A DNA stretch of 64,000 bases from Mesorhizobium sp. CU3 (GTDB lineage Bacteria > Pseudomonadota > Alphaproteobacteria > Rhizobiales > Rhizobiaceae). The position numbers were made by a program, and so were the translations under genes. This document shows, piece by piece, positions 17,271 to 25,919 of the stretch (within the stretch, counting starts at the first letter, position 1; every line of letters starts with the position of its first letter). Under the pieces are notes generated by a model. It was not told the origin of the DNA. It searched no databases and saw nothing but the letters and a program-made list of their open reading frames with translations. The stretch is taken from assembly GCF_006442965.1 (NCBI RefSeq), contig NZ_VFWX01000008.1, positions 62,001-126,000 on the forward strand, read 5' to 3'.

Positions 17271-19046
17271 TCAGAACCGCGCGGTCAGGCCGAGACCGAA
17301 TATGCTTCGATCGAATGTCGGGCGTTGCTCATGCGCGATGCTGGCGCGCAAAGTCAGCGTATCGCTGACGTCAAAGGATGCGCCGCCAAAGACGGTGCGC
17401 GTCGGCACCAGCGCGCCGTCGTCGATCTCGGGCGCGTCGGCATAGCCGCCGAAGACGCCGAAGCGCGGCGTCAGCGCGAGATCGGCGCGCAGCACATAGC
17501 CGTCGGCGCGCGTGCCGGTATCGTCCTGGGCGTGCACCCAGCGGGCGGACAGCCCCAGGCGGCCGTCGAGGACATAGGCCTGCACCCAGGGCTGGATGCT
17601 GGTGATATCCGTATCGGCGAACTTGTCGTAGCGGGCGTCGACGTTGAGCGAAAGCGGGCCGAAGGCCTTTGCCGGCGCCACGATCTGCCATGACGCGCCG
17701 GTGCCTATCGAATAGCGCGCCAGGAAGTCGGCATCCGGCGTCGCCGCGGCCAGCGCATACGCCGAGAAAGCCGGCGTGAAAGCCTGGTCGATGCGACCCT
17801 CGATCTGGACGTCGGTGCGGCCGAAGCGGGTCGCAACCCGGGTACGGCCGGAAATCGTCGTGCGCGGCGACAGCCGGTAGGCAAGGCCGGCCGAACTGTC
17901 GGTCCAGTCGCCGAGCCCGTTGGTGAGATCGCTCACCTCGCTGCCGAGGTCGAGCCGCCATTTGCGCGGCGGCGGCACCGCCAGCCTCTGCTCTATGTCG
18001 GAAGAGCCGGGCTCGATGGCGAGCGCCTGGCTGTAGGCCTGCCGCGCGGCCTCGTCGTCGCCTTGGGCGCGTCGCACATCGCCGATGCCCACCATCGCCT
18101 CGGCATTGCGCGGGTCGGATGCCAGCACCCGCTGGAAGGAGCGCTCGGCGCGCGTGTCATCTCCCTCGAGCAGGGCAATCCTTCCGTCGAGGTCGAGCGC
18201 CTCGACATTGTCGGGCGCCGTCGCCAACACATCGTCGACCAGCGCCCGGGCGCGTGGCGCGTCGCCCTGCCAGATCGCCAGGCGGACCTTGCCCAGGCGC
18301 GCATCGAGAAGACCGGGCTCCATGGCAAGCGCGCGGTCGAAAAGGCGCCCAGCCTCATCGAAGCGCTGGCCGGAGCCGACGACAAGGCCGAGCGCGACCA
18401 GGACGTCGGTGTTTTTCGGCGAAAGCCTGAGGGCGCGGCGATAGACAGTCTCGGCCTCGGGCAGATTCCCAGCTGTGCGCAAACGCCTGCCCTGCTCCAA
18501 CAGAGCGGCGACCGGATCGGGCCGGCGGGGCTGTTTCTTCCCCGGCGCCTGGGCCGCTGCAGGCGGCTTCGCCTTGCCGCCGGCGACCTGGCTGGCCTTG
18601 GTGGCGGACGCCTGCCTGGCCTTGCGGATGTTCTCGACAAGCGCTGTGGCGTCGGTGTTGCGGGGCTCGGCCTCTACGACCGCTTCGGCGAGCGGGAGCG
18701 CCGCATCCAGATTGCCGGCGCGGAATTCGACCTGGGCCATGCCGAAGCTGGCATCGCGATAGGCCGGGGCAATCGCAAGCGCCTTGGAAAAGGCATCGCG
18801 CGCTGCGTCGAGGTCGTTGCGGCCGAGTTCGGCAAAGCCGAGCTGAACCAGGGCGTCGGCGTTGTCGGGCTTGAGCGCCAGCGCGCGCTTGAGCAGGTCG
18901 GCCGCCTCGTCGAAGTGCTGGGCCTGTCTGGCCTTGACGGCAGATGCGTAGAGCTCATCGACAGTCTGCGCCAACGTGGCGACGGGTGCAGCGGCGAGCG
19001 CAAGGAACATGCATGCGGCAAAGGTTGCGCGCCGGCCGCGCCGCAT
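17271..19046 (-). CDS. TPR protein with C-terminal YaiO-type outer-membrane beta-barrel (PgaA-like architecture)
   Basis: 591 residues: a signal peptide (1-26, ends near TLAQ), a first TPR group (about 28-150), a Lys/Ala/Pro-rich linker (155-182), a second TPR group (about 186-345), then a barrel domain (355-591) with alternating strands such as RWVHAQDDTGTRADGYVLRA and a C-terminal phenylalanine (FGLGLTARF), the outer-membrane insertion signature. The barrel resembles the E. coli YaiO family. Periplasmic TPRs plus barrel is the layout of PgaA and similar exopolysaccharide exporters. Its ATG overlaps the upstream response-regulator stop by one base (TGATG). I infer that it carries the GT2 product across the periplasm and outer membrane. 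Confidence 0.87.
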   Translation of the reverse strand: MRRGRRATFAACMFLALAAAPVATLAQTVDELYASAVKARQAQHFDEAADLLKRALALKPDNADALVQLGFAELGRNDLDAARDAFSKALAIAPAYRDASFGMAQVEFRAGNLDAALPLAEAVVEAEPRNTDATALVENIRKARQASATKASQVAGGKAKPPAAAQAPGKKQPRRPDPVAALLEQGRRLRTAGNLPEAETVYRRALRLSPKNTDVLVALGLVVGSGQRFDEAGRLFDRALAMEPGLLDARLGKVRLAIWQGDAPRARALVDDVLATAPDNVEALDLDGRIALLEGDDTRAERSFQRVLASDPRNAEAMVGIGDVRRAQGDDEAARQAYSQALAIEPGSSDIEQRLAVPPPRKWRLDLGSEVSDLTNGLGDWTDSSAGLAYRLSPRTTISGRTRVATRFGRTDVQIEGRIDQAFTPAFSAYALAAATPDADFLARYSIGTGASWQIVAPAKAFGPLSLNVDARYDKFADTDITSIQPWVQAYVLDGRLGLSARWVHAQDDTGTRADGYVLRADLALTPRFGVFGGYADAPEIDDGALVPTRTVFGGASFDVSDTLTLRASIAHEQRPTFDRSIFGLGLTARF

Positions 19047-19435
19047 CAGCGCTTCCCGCTCTTGCGGGCGATCAGACGTGCGAGCCGCGCCAGAAGCTCC
19101 TCGGGGATGAACGGCTTGACCAGATAGTCGTCCGCGCCCTTTTCCAGGGCCGATACGATATCCTTTTCGGCCTTGCGCGCGGTCAGCATAACGACGGGAG
19201 TATCAGACAGGGCCGGGTCGCCCTTGATACGGGCCAGCACCTCGATGCCGTCGGCCTTGGGCATCATCGCGTCGAGCACGATGATGTCGGGCCTGTCCTG
19301 CGCCTTCGAGAGCGCCTCGGCCCCGTCCACGGCCTTGTCGACTTCATAGCCTTTCGCCCGCAGCCTGAATTCCATCAGCTCGAGCAACAAGGGATCGTCG
19401 TCGCAGATCAGAACTCTTGCCTTCGCTCCGTCCAC
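19046..19435 (-). CDS. Single-domain response regulator (exopolysaccharide operon)
   Basis: 129 residues from a GTG at 19435, with GGAGCAGGA just upstream. It is one receiver domain: acidic pocket ICDDDPLLLE, phosphoacceptor Asp in IIVLDAMMPKADG, the Thr in PVVMLTARKAEKD and the Lys in YLVKPFIPEELLARL. The C-terminus is basic (ARLIARKSGKR) and holds no output domain. It is translationally coupled to the TPR/barrel gene and heads the structural-gene part of the operon, so it probably acts as a phosphorylation-dependent protein switch on the exporter rather than as a transcription factor. Confidence 0.92.
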   Translation of the reverse strand: MDGAKARVLICDDDPLLLELMEFRLRAKGYEVDKAVDGAEALSKAQDRPDIIVLDAMMPKADGIEVLARIKGDPALSDTPVVMLTARKAEKDIVSALEKGADDYLVKPFIPEELLARLARLIARKSGKR

Positions 19436-19662
19436 CAGTCCTGCTCCGGTTTATGCCTCGCTGCCCCCCGGAGAAATCAAACCATGAACCGACATCCGCC
19501 AAAGCGGTTCACTTCAAACGAGGCCGCGCAATCATAATTAAAAGCGATTCGCGACAGCCGCCTTTCGATACGATCAGTAGATGAAAATCGGGGTATGGTA
19601 TAGGAGGCGTAAACACCATATCCAGCTTGCCGACAGGCTTCTTGCCCGCCCGCCGGGATGCC
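19436..19662. other. Intergenic region between the two response-regulator genes
   Basis: 227 bases, AT-richer than its surroundings around 19530-19600. No gene is seen. It probably holds the promoter for the downstream regulator-TPR-HEAT-GT2 operon, read leftwards. A weak inverted repeat TATGGT...ACCATA (about 19594-19620) is visible. I could not identify a convincing -35/-10 pair. Confidence 0.4.
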
Positions 19663-20058
19663 TTAGCCGGGGCCATTGGCCGACGAGAGCAGCTTCCTGA
19701 CTTCACCGGCCAGCGCCATCGGGTCGAAAGGTTTGGCGATGACCCCTACCGCTCCCATGGCGAGATAGCGCTCCACCTCATGGGTCTGGGTGCGCGCGGT
19801 GATGAACACGACCGGTATCAACGCCGTCGCCGGCGATTCACCCAGGCGCTTCAAGGTTTCGGGCCCGTCCATGTCCGGCATCATCACGTCGAGCAGGATG
19901 AGGTCGGGCCGCCATGCGGCTGCATCGGCCAGCGCCTTGATACCCGAGGGGCTGGACCTCACCTCGAACTCCGGGTCGAGTTCCAGCGACATCTGGGCGA
20001 TTTCGCGGATATCGTCCTCATCATCAACATAGAGGATCCTTGCCGGCATGATCGTCAC
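19663..20058 (-). CDS. Single-domain response regulator next to the hybrid kinase
   Basis: 131 residues from GTG 20058, or 128 from ATG 20049. The ATG is the better start because GGGAG lies eight bases before it, while for the GTG the site is too close. Receiver-only protein: ILYVDDEDDIRE, phosphoacceptor Asp in LILLDVMMPDMDG, Thr in PVVFITARTQTHE and Lys in GVIAKPFDPMALAGEV. It overlaps the hybrid kinase stop, so the two are coupled. A CheY-like shuttle in the same relay is likely. The following 227 bases up to the next gene are discussed as a separate entry. Confidence 0.92.
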   Translation of the reverse strand: MTIMPARILYVDDEDDIREIAQMSLELDPEFEVRSSPSGIKALADAAAWRPDLILLDVMMPDMDGPETLKRLGESPATALIPVVFITARTQTHEVERYLAMGAVGVIAKPFDPMALAGEVRKLLSSANGPG

Positions 20059-22493
20059 TCCCTGGCTTGGGGCGGCGCTGCGCCGTCGCGCGACGAGGCC
20101 AGCATGTTTCTGACCAGCTTGGCGACGTCTATCTCGGAAGCCCTCGTCTTGGTCATGATCGCCTGCACCCGGTCGCCGAGTTTCTGGTCGAGTTCCGCGG
20201 CCGAGAACACGATGACCCCGGTCTCGAGCGGCAGACCGGCAAGCAGATCCAGCCCAGACCCATCGGGCAGCGCAATGTCCAGAATGACCAGGTCGAAGCG
20301 ATGGCGCGCGATCGTCTCCTGCGCGTCCTTCAGCGTTTTCGCCGAGGTGATCGACACGCCGGAGCCCAGGCCCTCCGACATCACCGCAAGCACGCCCTCG
20401 TCGTCCTCGACATGCAGGATCCGCGGCTTGGGCTCGACCCTGCGGCCGACGATCTTGGCGAGAGCGGCATGAAGCCGTTTCGAATCCACCGGCTTCTCCA
20501 GCCAGTCGACAATACCGATGGCATTGCCGTTCAGCGAGCGCCTGGCCTCGTCGGCGACGGCAGAGATGACGATGACGGCAATTTCCGAGTTCACCTTTGA
20601 CGCTCTGATGTCATGGAAAAGCTTGATACCGGATTGTCCGGCAAGCTTGATGTCCAGCGTCAGCGCCACATAGTCGCGAGAGCTCAGAAGCGCCTTGGCA
20701 GTGTCGATGTCGGGGGCGACGTCGCTGGAAAAACCCTCCGCGTCGAGAAGCGCCGCGATCACGGCGGCGATGTCGGCCTCGTCCTCGCAAATGAGGACAC
20801 GCAGGCGGCCATCGCGCTTGCGCGCCCGGCGCTCGACAAAAACCGGCTTCTCGATCTGGCTGTGCGCTTCGGCGAGGTCGACGTGAAACGCGGTCCCCTT
20901 GCCCTCCTCGGTTTCGAAGGAAACGGCGCCGCCCAGCTTTTCGACGATGGTCTTGACGATGCTCAAGCCGAGGCCCGTGCCGCCCTTTTTTCGGGTGCTC
21001 GACGCATCCGCCTGCTCGAACTTTCCGAATATGCGGCTGCGGAACGCTTCCGGAATGCCGGCGCCCTGGTCGATCACCGAGATGCGCAGCATGTCGCGGT
21101 CGCGACGCTGCACCTTCACCGTCACGGTGCCACCGGGATCGGAGAACTTGATCGCATTCGACAGCAGGTTGGCCATCACCTGATGCATGCGGTCTGGGTC
21201 GATATTAGCCTCGGCACGCGGGGCATCATCGACCAGCACCATGCGGATCTTGTTCTCGGCCATGTAGCTGGAGCTTGCGGCAATGGCTTGCTCCAGCACC
21301 GGACGGACTGCCACCTGCTTGATCTTGAAGGTGATCACGCCCGATTCGATCTTCTCCATGTCGAGAATGTCGTTGATCAGGAGGACCAGCCTTTCGCTAT
21401 TGTTGTGGGCAATGTTGACGAGGTTGGCGGCCTTGGCCGGCAATTCGCCCGCAACGCCCGCCGCGATCAGGCCGAGCGAGCCGCGGATCGATGTCAGCGG
21501 CGTGCGCAATTCGTGGCTGACCGTCGAGATGAAGTCGTTCTTGAGCTGGGCGTTTTTCTTCTGCTCGGTGATGTCGCGGTTGTAGGTGATGACGCCGACG
21601 GTCTTGCCGACCTCGTCGCGGAACGGCGCCTTCAAAGTATAGAGCCAGCCCTGCCTTCCGTCCCGGAACTGCGCAGGCTGGTCGACGCGCAATGTCTGCC
21701 CGGCTTCAAGCGCGCCGGTCTCATCCTGCCTGAAGCGCTCGGCTAACTCCTGCGGATAGAAATCGAAGTCCGTCTTGCCGATCAGCTCCTCGACCGAAGC
21801 GACGCCCATCATTTCGGCGGTGGCCGGGTTGGCGACGACGAAACGGCCGTCGACATCCTTCACGTTGAGGCAATCCGGCAGTTCGCGGACCATGGCCCGG
21901 TAGACCATATTGGATTGCGCCAGATCGCGCCGCCTCTGCTGCCTATCGAGCAGCACGCCGATGATGAACGTGCCGATGAAGCGGAACACGAGGGACGGCC
22001 AGGTGCTCTGCTGAACGAAGCCGGTGAGGACCTGGTGCGGGATGACCAGAAGCGTGATCAATCCAGCCAGCGCCACCGTGACGCCGAGGCCGAGTATGTC
22101 GAACATGGTGCGGGAGCGGGCCGCAACGATATGGAACCATGCCATGCCGACGACCGCGGTAATCAGGATGCCCATGACCCCGACATTGGCGCCCTGCCCG
22201 CCGAGATAGAGGCGATAGGCGACGGAGCCGATGGCGGCTACGAACATTGCCGGCCATCCACCGAAGAACGCGGCGGCAGCGATGAATGCGGCACGCAGGT
22301 CGACGACGAAGCCCGAGACGTTTAGCGCTGTCGCCATCGAAATGATCGAGCCCGCACACATGACCACGCCGAGAAGCAGCGACTGTATCAGCCGCGGGAG
22401 ACGCCCGGTGAAATCAGCCACTAGGTCCCAGGCGACGACCAGAATCGAGACGAGGGCAAGATTGGCGAGGAGTGAATGCCAGACTTCGCTCAT
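20055..22493 (-). CDS. Hybrid sensor histidine kinase: 5TMR-LYT, PAS, HisKA, HATPase, two receivers
   Basis: 812 residues. Residues 5-185 form a membrane sensor of the LytS-YhcK 5TMR type (DLRAAFIAAAAFFGGWPAMF, GSVAYRLYLGGQGA). A PAS domain (about 195-312) ends in YNRDITEQKK. HisKA has His327 in STVSHELRTPLTSI. The ATPase has ANLLSNAIKFSDPGG, IDQGAGIPE and GGTGLGLSIVKT. Two receivers follow, with phosphoacceptors Asp614 (LTLDIKLAGQSG) and Asp739 (VILDIALPDGSG). A hybrid kinase with terminal receivers normally needs an Hpt intermediate; one is encoded at 14444-14800. The 5TMR-LYT sensor is linked in other proteins to muropeptide or cell-wall signals, but the signal here is unknown. It is coupled to the next response regulator. 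Confidence 0.92.
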   Translation of the reverse strand: MSEVWHSLLANLALVSILVVAWDLVADFTGRLPRLIQSLLLGVVMCAGSIISMATALNVSGFVVDLRAAFIAAAAFFGGWPAMFVAAIGSVAYRLYLGGQGANVGVMGILITAVVGMAWFHIVAARSRTMFDILGLGVTVALAGLITLLVIPHQVLTGFVQQSTWPSLVFRFIGTFIIGVLLDRQQRRRDLAQSNMVYRAMVRELPDCLNVKDVDGRFVVANPATAEMMGVASVEELIGKTDFDFYPQELAERFRQDETGALEAGQTLRVDQPAQFRDGRQGWLYTLKAPFRDEVGKTVGVITYNRDITEQKKNAQLKNDFISTVSHELRTPLTSIRGSLGLIAAGVAGELPAKAANLVNIAHNNSERLVLLINDILDMEKIESGVITFKIKQVAVRPVLEQAIAASSSYMAENKIRMVLVDDAPRAEANIDPDRMHQVMANLLSNAIKFSDPGGTVTVKVQRRDRDMLRISVIDQGAGIPEAFRSRIFGKFEQADASSTRKKGGTGLGLSIVKTIVEKLGGAVSFETEEGKGTAFHVDLAEAHSQIEKPVFVERRARKRDGRLRVLICEDEADIAAVIAALLDAEGFSSDVAPDIDTAKALLSSRDYVALTLDIKLAGQSGIKLFHDIRASKVNSEIAVIVISAVADEARRSLNGNAIGIVDWLEKPVDSKRLHAALAKIVGRRVEPKPRILHVEDDEGVLAVMSEGLGSGVSITSAKTLKDAQETIARHRFDLVILDIALPDGSGLDLLAGLPLETGVIVFSAAELDQKLGDRVQAIMTKTRASEIDVAKLVRNMLASSRDGAAPPQARE

Positions 22494-22816
22494 GACTTTC
22501 CTGCTCCTTTTCTTCGATAAATATCGGCAAAACCTATCCGAGGTCTAAAGAGCCGGTGCATCAACTGGTGCGTTTTACCGTTTCACGAAAATGGTGAAAC
22601 GCACTATCTCTTTGTTTTTACTCAATTCCGGGTGGAAACCGGCGCTTCGCTCGATATGGCTTCCCGCTACCACATTAGCCTTTCGGCCCTGAACATCTGG
22701 CCCGGAACGATCGCCGACGCCCATTGGGCTCGACAGCAGGCTCTTCCTTTGACCTAATGGCCCCTGCCCTATTTGGCTGTAACCTTATCTGGGAACGACG
22801 AGAGCGGGTTGAGCGT
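22494..22816. other. Intergenic region between hybrid kinase and lipoprotein, with composite repeat copy A
   Basis: 323 bases with no gene. It must hold the promoters of the two divergent genes. A dispersed repeat element occupies about 22568-22655 (separate entry). The leftward part, next to the kinase start, is AT-rich (TTCTTCGATAAATATCGGC). Confidence 0.5.
22568..22655 (-). repeat. Composite dispersed repeat, copy A
   Basis: A hairpin region (GTGCGTTT 22568-22575 with AAACGCAC 22597-22604; an overlapping inner pair is GTTTCAC 22580-22586 with GTGAAAC 22594-22600) is followed by TCTCTTTGTTTTTACTCAATTCCGG. The same order of motifs, hairpin, then TCTTTGTTT, then CAATTCCGG and GGAAA, occurs in reverse complement at 44457-44562, so the two are copies of one family. 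I recall this family as widespread between genes in Mesorhizobium. The two stems share bases and could not form together. Confidence 0.7.
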
Positions 22817-23152
22817 ATGAAATTCAAGCCAGGAGCCTTTTCGGCGATGACCGTCATTCTGCTCGCCGCGGCAGGCTGCTCGTCGACCGTGGCCTCGATC
22901 GGCCCGGCGAAATACGACAAAATGAGCTGCAGCGAACTCAACGTCGCGCTCGGCGACACCGCCACCGATATCTCGCGGACAGCAATCGCCCGCGGCAAGG
23001 TCGCAAGCACCAGCGTGCCTACATGGCTGCTGGGCGGCGAGCGCGTGAAGACGGCGGTGGCCAACCGCGAAACCGCAAAGATCGAACGACTGCAGCAACA
23101 GCAGCAGGTGATGGCCGCGATGCGAAAGCAAAGGTGCCCGTCCTCGCAATGA
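22817..23152 (+). CDS. Small predicted lipoprotein
   Basis: 111 residues from the ATG at 22817. N-terminus MKFKPGAFSAMTVILLAAAGCSS is a lipoprotein signal with the acylated Cys at 21 (lipobox AAGC, slightly atypical at -3). The mature part has a conserved-looking MSCSELNVALGDTATDISRTAIARGKV and a Gln-rich helix (RLQQQQQVMAAM) before a second Cys. The function is unknown. Similar small lipoproteins with an MSCxEL motif are common in rhizobia. It is convergent with the ABC ATPase gene, 18 bases apart. Confidence 0.75.
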   Translation: MKFKPGAFSAMTVILLAAAGCSSTVASIGPAKYDKMSCSELNVALGDTATDISRTAIARGKVASTSVPTWLLGGERVKTAVANRETAKIERLQQQQQVMAAMRKQRCPSSQ

Positions 23153-23170
23153 CTGGCCGCCGCCCTCGCC

Positions 23171-24790
23171 TTACGCGCTCGCCCTGAACCGCTTCGAATC
23201 GATCGCCGCGTTCATCAGCGTCTGGGTGTAGGCCTCGCGCGGGTTGCCGAATATCTCTTCGGTCGGCCCCTCCTCGACGATCTTGCCCTGCTTCATGACG
23301 ATGATGTAGTCGGCCATGGCGCGCACGACCGCGAGATCGTGGCTGATGAAGAGATAGGACAGTTCGTGGTCGGCCTGCAGCTTGCGCAGCAATTCGACGA
23401 TCTGCTTCTGCACCGATCTGTCGAGCGCCGAGGTCGGTTCGTCCAGCACCACAACTTTCGGCTTCAGGATCATGGCGCGGGCAATGGCAATGCGCTGGCG
23501 CTGGCCGCCGGAGAATTCGTGCGGGTAGCGGTTGCGCGCATTGGGGTCGAGGCCGACCTCGCGCAGCGCCTCGACGGCGCGCTGGTCGCGCTGTTTCGAC
23601 GTCAGCGAGGGCTCATGCACCAGCAAGCCTTCGGTGATGATCTGGCCGACCGTCATGCGCGGCGACAGCGAGCCGAACGGGTCCTGGAATACCAGCTGCA
23701 ATTCATGCCGCAGCGGCCGCATCGTCTGCTTGTCGGCTTGCGAGATGTCGCGGTCGCCGAAGCGGATGACGCCGTCGCTGGGCAAGAGCCTGAGTAGCGC
23801 ACGACCGAGCGTCGATTTGCCGGAGCCGGATTCGCCGACGATGCCGATGGTCTGGTTGCGCTTCAGCCGCATCGAGATCTTGTCCACCGCGCGCAGCATC
23901 AGCGGCTCGCCGCCGAGGAAGCCGCCGCCGATCTTGAAAACCACCTCGACATTGCGGCCCTCGAGCAGCACAGGCGCGTTGGCCGGCGGCGGCGACTTGG
24001 TGCCGGTCGGCTCGGCCGCGAGCAGCATCTTGGTGTAGGCATGCTGCGGGTTGGCGAAGAGCGCTTCGGCCTCGCCCTCCTCCACCACCTCGCCCTGCCG
24101 CATGACATAGACGCGGTCGGCGAAGCGGCGCACGATGCCAAGATCGTGGGTGATGAAGACGATCGCCATGCCGAGCTTGCGCTGCAGTTCGGCAAGCAGC
24201 ATCAGGATCTGCGCCTGGATGGTGACGTCGAGCGCCGTGGTCGGCTCGTCGGCGATCAGTATGTCGGGGTCGTTGGCCAAGGCCATGGCGATCATGACGC
24301 GCTGGCGCTGGCCGCCCGACATTTCATGCGGATAGGATTTCATCCGCCGCTCGGGATCGGGAATGTGCACCAGCCTGAGCAGCTTCAGCGCCTCTTCCCG
24401 CGCCGCGGCCGCGGACAGCCCGCGATGGCGGCGGATCGGTTCGATCAGTTGGTTGCCGATGGTGTAGAGCGGATCGAGCGAGGTCATCGGCTCCTGGAAG
24501 ATCATGCTGATCTTGCGGCCGCGCACCTTGTTGAGCTCGCTCTTGGTCATGGTCAAAAGGTTGCTGCCGCGATAGTCGACATGGCCAGTCGCCTCGCCGT
24601 TGGAGGACAACAGGTTCATTGCCGCCATCATCGTCTGGCTCTTGCCGGAGCCGGATTCGCCAACGACGGCGACCGTCTCGCCGGCATTGACCTTGATGTT
24701 GATGCCCTTGACCGCCTCCACGGTGCCGTCGAGGGTCTGGAAGCGGACGCGCAGGTCCTTGACGCTGAGGATGGTTTCGGAAGCAGCCAT
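23171..24790 (-). CDS. Peptide/oligopeptide ABC transporter, fused double ATP-binding subunit (DppD-DppF type)
   Basis: 539 residues from the ATG at 24790, one base after the permease stop; an upstream ATG at 24817 would overlap the permease. Two complete ABC cassettes: Walker [11 protein letters not shown] near residue 45 and [10 protein letters not shown] near 330, signature LSGGQ-type motifs MSGGQRQRV and FSGGQRQRI, Walker [14 protein letters not shown] and [12 protein letters not shown]. The oligopeptide-transporter extension after each cassette is present in short form. The fusion replaces separate OppD and OppF subunits. It energises import by the permeases encoded directly upstream. 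Confidence 0.93.
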   Translation of the reverse strand: MAASETILSVKDLRVRFQTLDGTVEAVKGINIKVNAGETVAVVGESGSGKSQTMMAAMNLLSSNGEATGHVDYRGSNLLTMTKSELNKVRGRKISMIFQEPMTSLDPLYTIGNQLIEPIRRHRGLSAAAAREEALKLLRLVHIPDPERRMKSYPHEMSGGQRQRVMIAMALANDPDILIADEPTTALDVTIQAQILMLLAELQRKLGMAIVFITHDLGIVRRFADRVYVMRQGEVVEEGEAEALFANPQHAYTKMLLAAEPTGTKSPPPANAPVLLEGRNVEVVFKIGGGFLGGEPLMLRAVDKISMRLKRNQTIGIVGESGSGKSTLGRALLRLLPSDGVIRFGDRDISQADKQTMRPLRHELQLVFQDPFGSLSPRMTVGQIITEGLLVHEPSLTSKQRDQRAVEALREVGLDPNARNRYPHEFSGGQRQRIAIARAMILKPKVVVLDEPTSALDRSVQKQIVELLRKLQADHELSYLFISHDLAVVRAMADYIIVMKQGKIVEEGPTEEIFGNPREAYTQTLMNAAIDSKRFRASA

Positions 24791-24791
24791 G

Positions 24792-25919
24792 TCAGCGGTC
24801 TTTCGGGTCGAGCGCATCGCGCAGGCCGTCGCCGACGAAATTCAGCGCGAACAGCGTCGAGACGAGGAAGAAGGCCGGGAAAAGCAGCAGCCAGTTGGCG
24901 TAGCCGATGTTTTTCGCGCCGACCGAAATCAGCACGCCCCAGCTGGTCATCGGCTCCTGCACGCCGAGGCCGAGGAAGGACAGGAAACTCTCCAGGATGA
25001 TGACCTGCGGCACGAGCAGCGTCATGTAGATCACCACCGGCCCGAGCAGGTTGGGGATGACGTGGCGCAACAGGATGCCGCGCCGACCGACGCCCATGGC
25101 TTCGGCAGCCTGGACATATTCCTGCCGGCGGATCGACAGCGCCTGGCCGCGCACGATGCGGGCCATGTCGAGCCACAGCACGGCACCCACGGCCAGGAAC
25201 ATCAGCACGAAATTGCGCCCGAAGAACACCACCAGCATGATGACGAAGAAGATGAAGGGCAGTGAATAGAGCACGTCGACGATGCGCATCATCACCTCGT
25301 CGACACGGCCGCCGGCGAAGCCCGCGGTAGCGCCGTAGACGACGCCGATGACGCCGGCGACGACGCCGGCAAGCAGGCCGATGGCCAAGGAGATGCGCCC
25401 GGCCATCAGCGTGCGCGATAAGAGGTCGCGCCCGGTGTTGTCGGTGCCGAAGTAGAAATATTGCTGCTTGATGGCGGTGCTCATCGTCACTTCGAGCCCG
25501 TCGGGCGACTTGTTCTCGATCTTTGTGTCGTCGAAAGCGTCGGAGCGGTCGAGATAGCGCACGTTGCGATCGTCGATCGGCTTGGTGGAAATCAGGGTGA
25601 CGATGACGCGATTGCCGTCCTGATGCCATTCCTTGACGTCGACGCGCATGCGCTTGGTGGCGTCCGTCAGCGCCCCCTGGATCATGTCCGGCTTGGGGTA
25701 GGCCGAGAGGCTCGGCGGCATGCGCACGTAGTCGCCATAGATGGTGGTGTATTCATGCGGCACGACCCAGGGGCCGAACACGCTGATGACGGCGATGAAA
25801 GCCAGATAATAGAGGCTGAACATGGCGGCGCGGTTGCGCTTCAGCCGCGCCCAGGCATTGCCCCAGAGCGAGCGTCCGACGACGGCCGGCGGTGCGGCGG
25901 CGGCTGCGATGTCAGTCAT
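24792..25919 (-). CDS. Peptide ABC transporter permease (OppC/DppC type)
   Basis: 375 residues. An N-terminal OppC-type segment (SLWGNAWARLKRNRAAMFSL) is followed by a large periplasmic insertion (about 55-160) and five more membrane segments. The cytosolic EAA loop is QEYVQAAEAMGVGRRGILLRH. The long insertion between helices 1 and 2 is bigger than in plain DppC and is typical of OppC-like proteins that handle longer peptides. It overlaps the upstream permease by eight bases. Confidence 0.92.
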   Translation of the reverse strand: MTDIAAAAAPPAVVGRSLWGNAWARLKRNRAAMFSLYYLAFIAVISVFGPWVVPHEYTTIYGDYVRMPPSLSAYPKPDMIQGALTDATKRMRVDVKEWHQDGNRVIVTLISTKPIDDRNVRYLDRSDAFDDTKIENKSPDGLEVTMSTAIKQQYFYFGTDNTGRDLLSRTLMAGRISLAIGLLAGVVAGVIGVVYGATAGFAGGRVDEVMMRIVDVLYSLPFIFFVIMLVVFFGRNFVLMFLAVGAVLWLDMARIVRGQALSIRRQEYVQAAEAMGVGRRGILLRHVIPNLLGPVVIYMTLLVPQVIILESFLSFLGLGVQEPMTSWGVLISVGAKNIGYANWLLLFPAFFLVSTLFALNFVGDGLRDALDPKDR

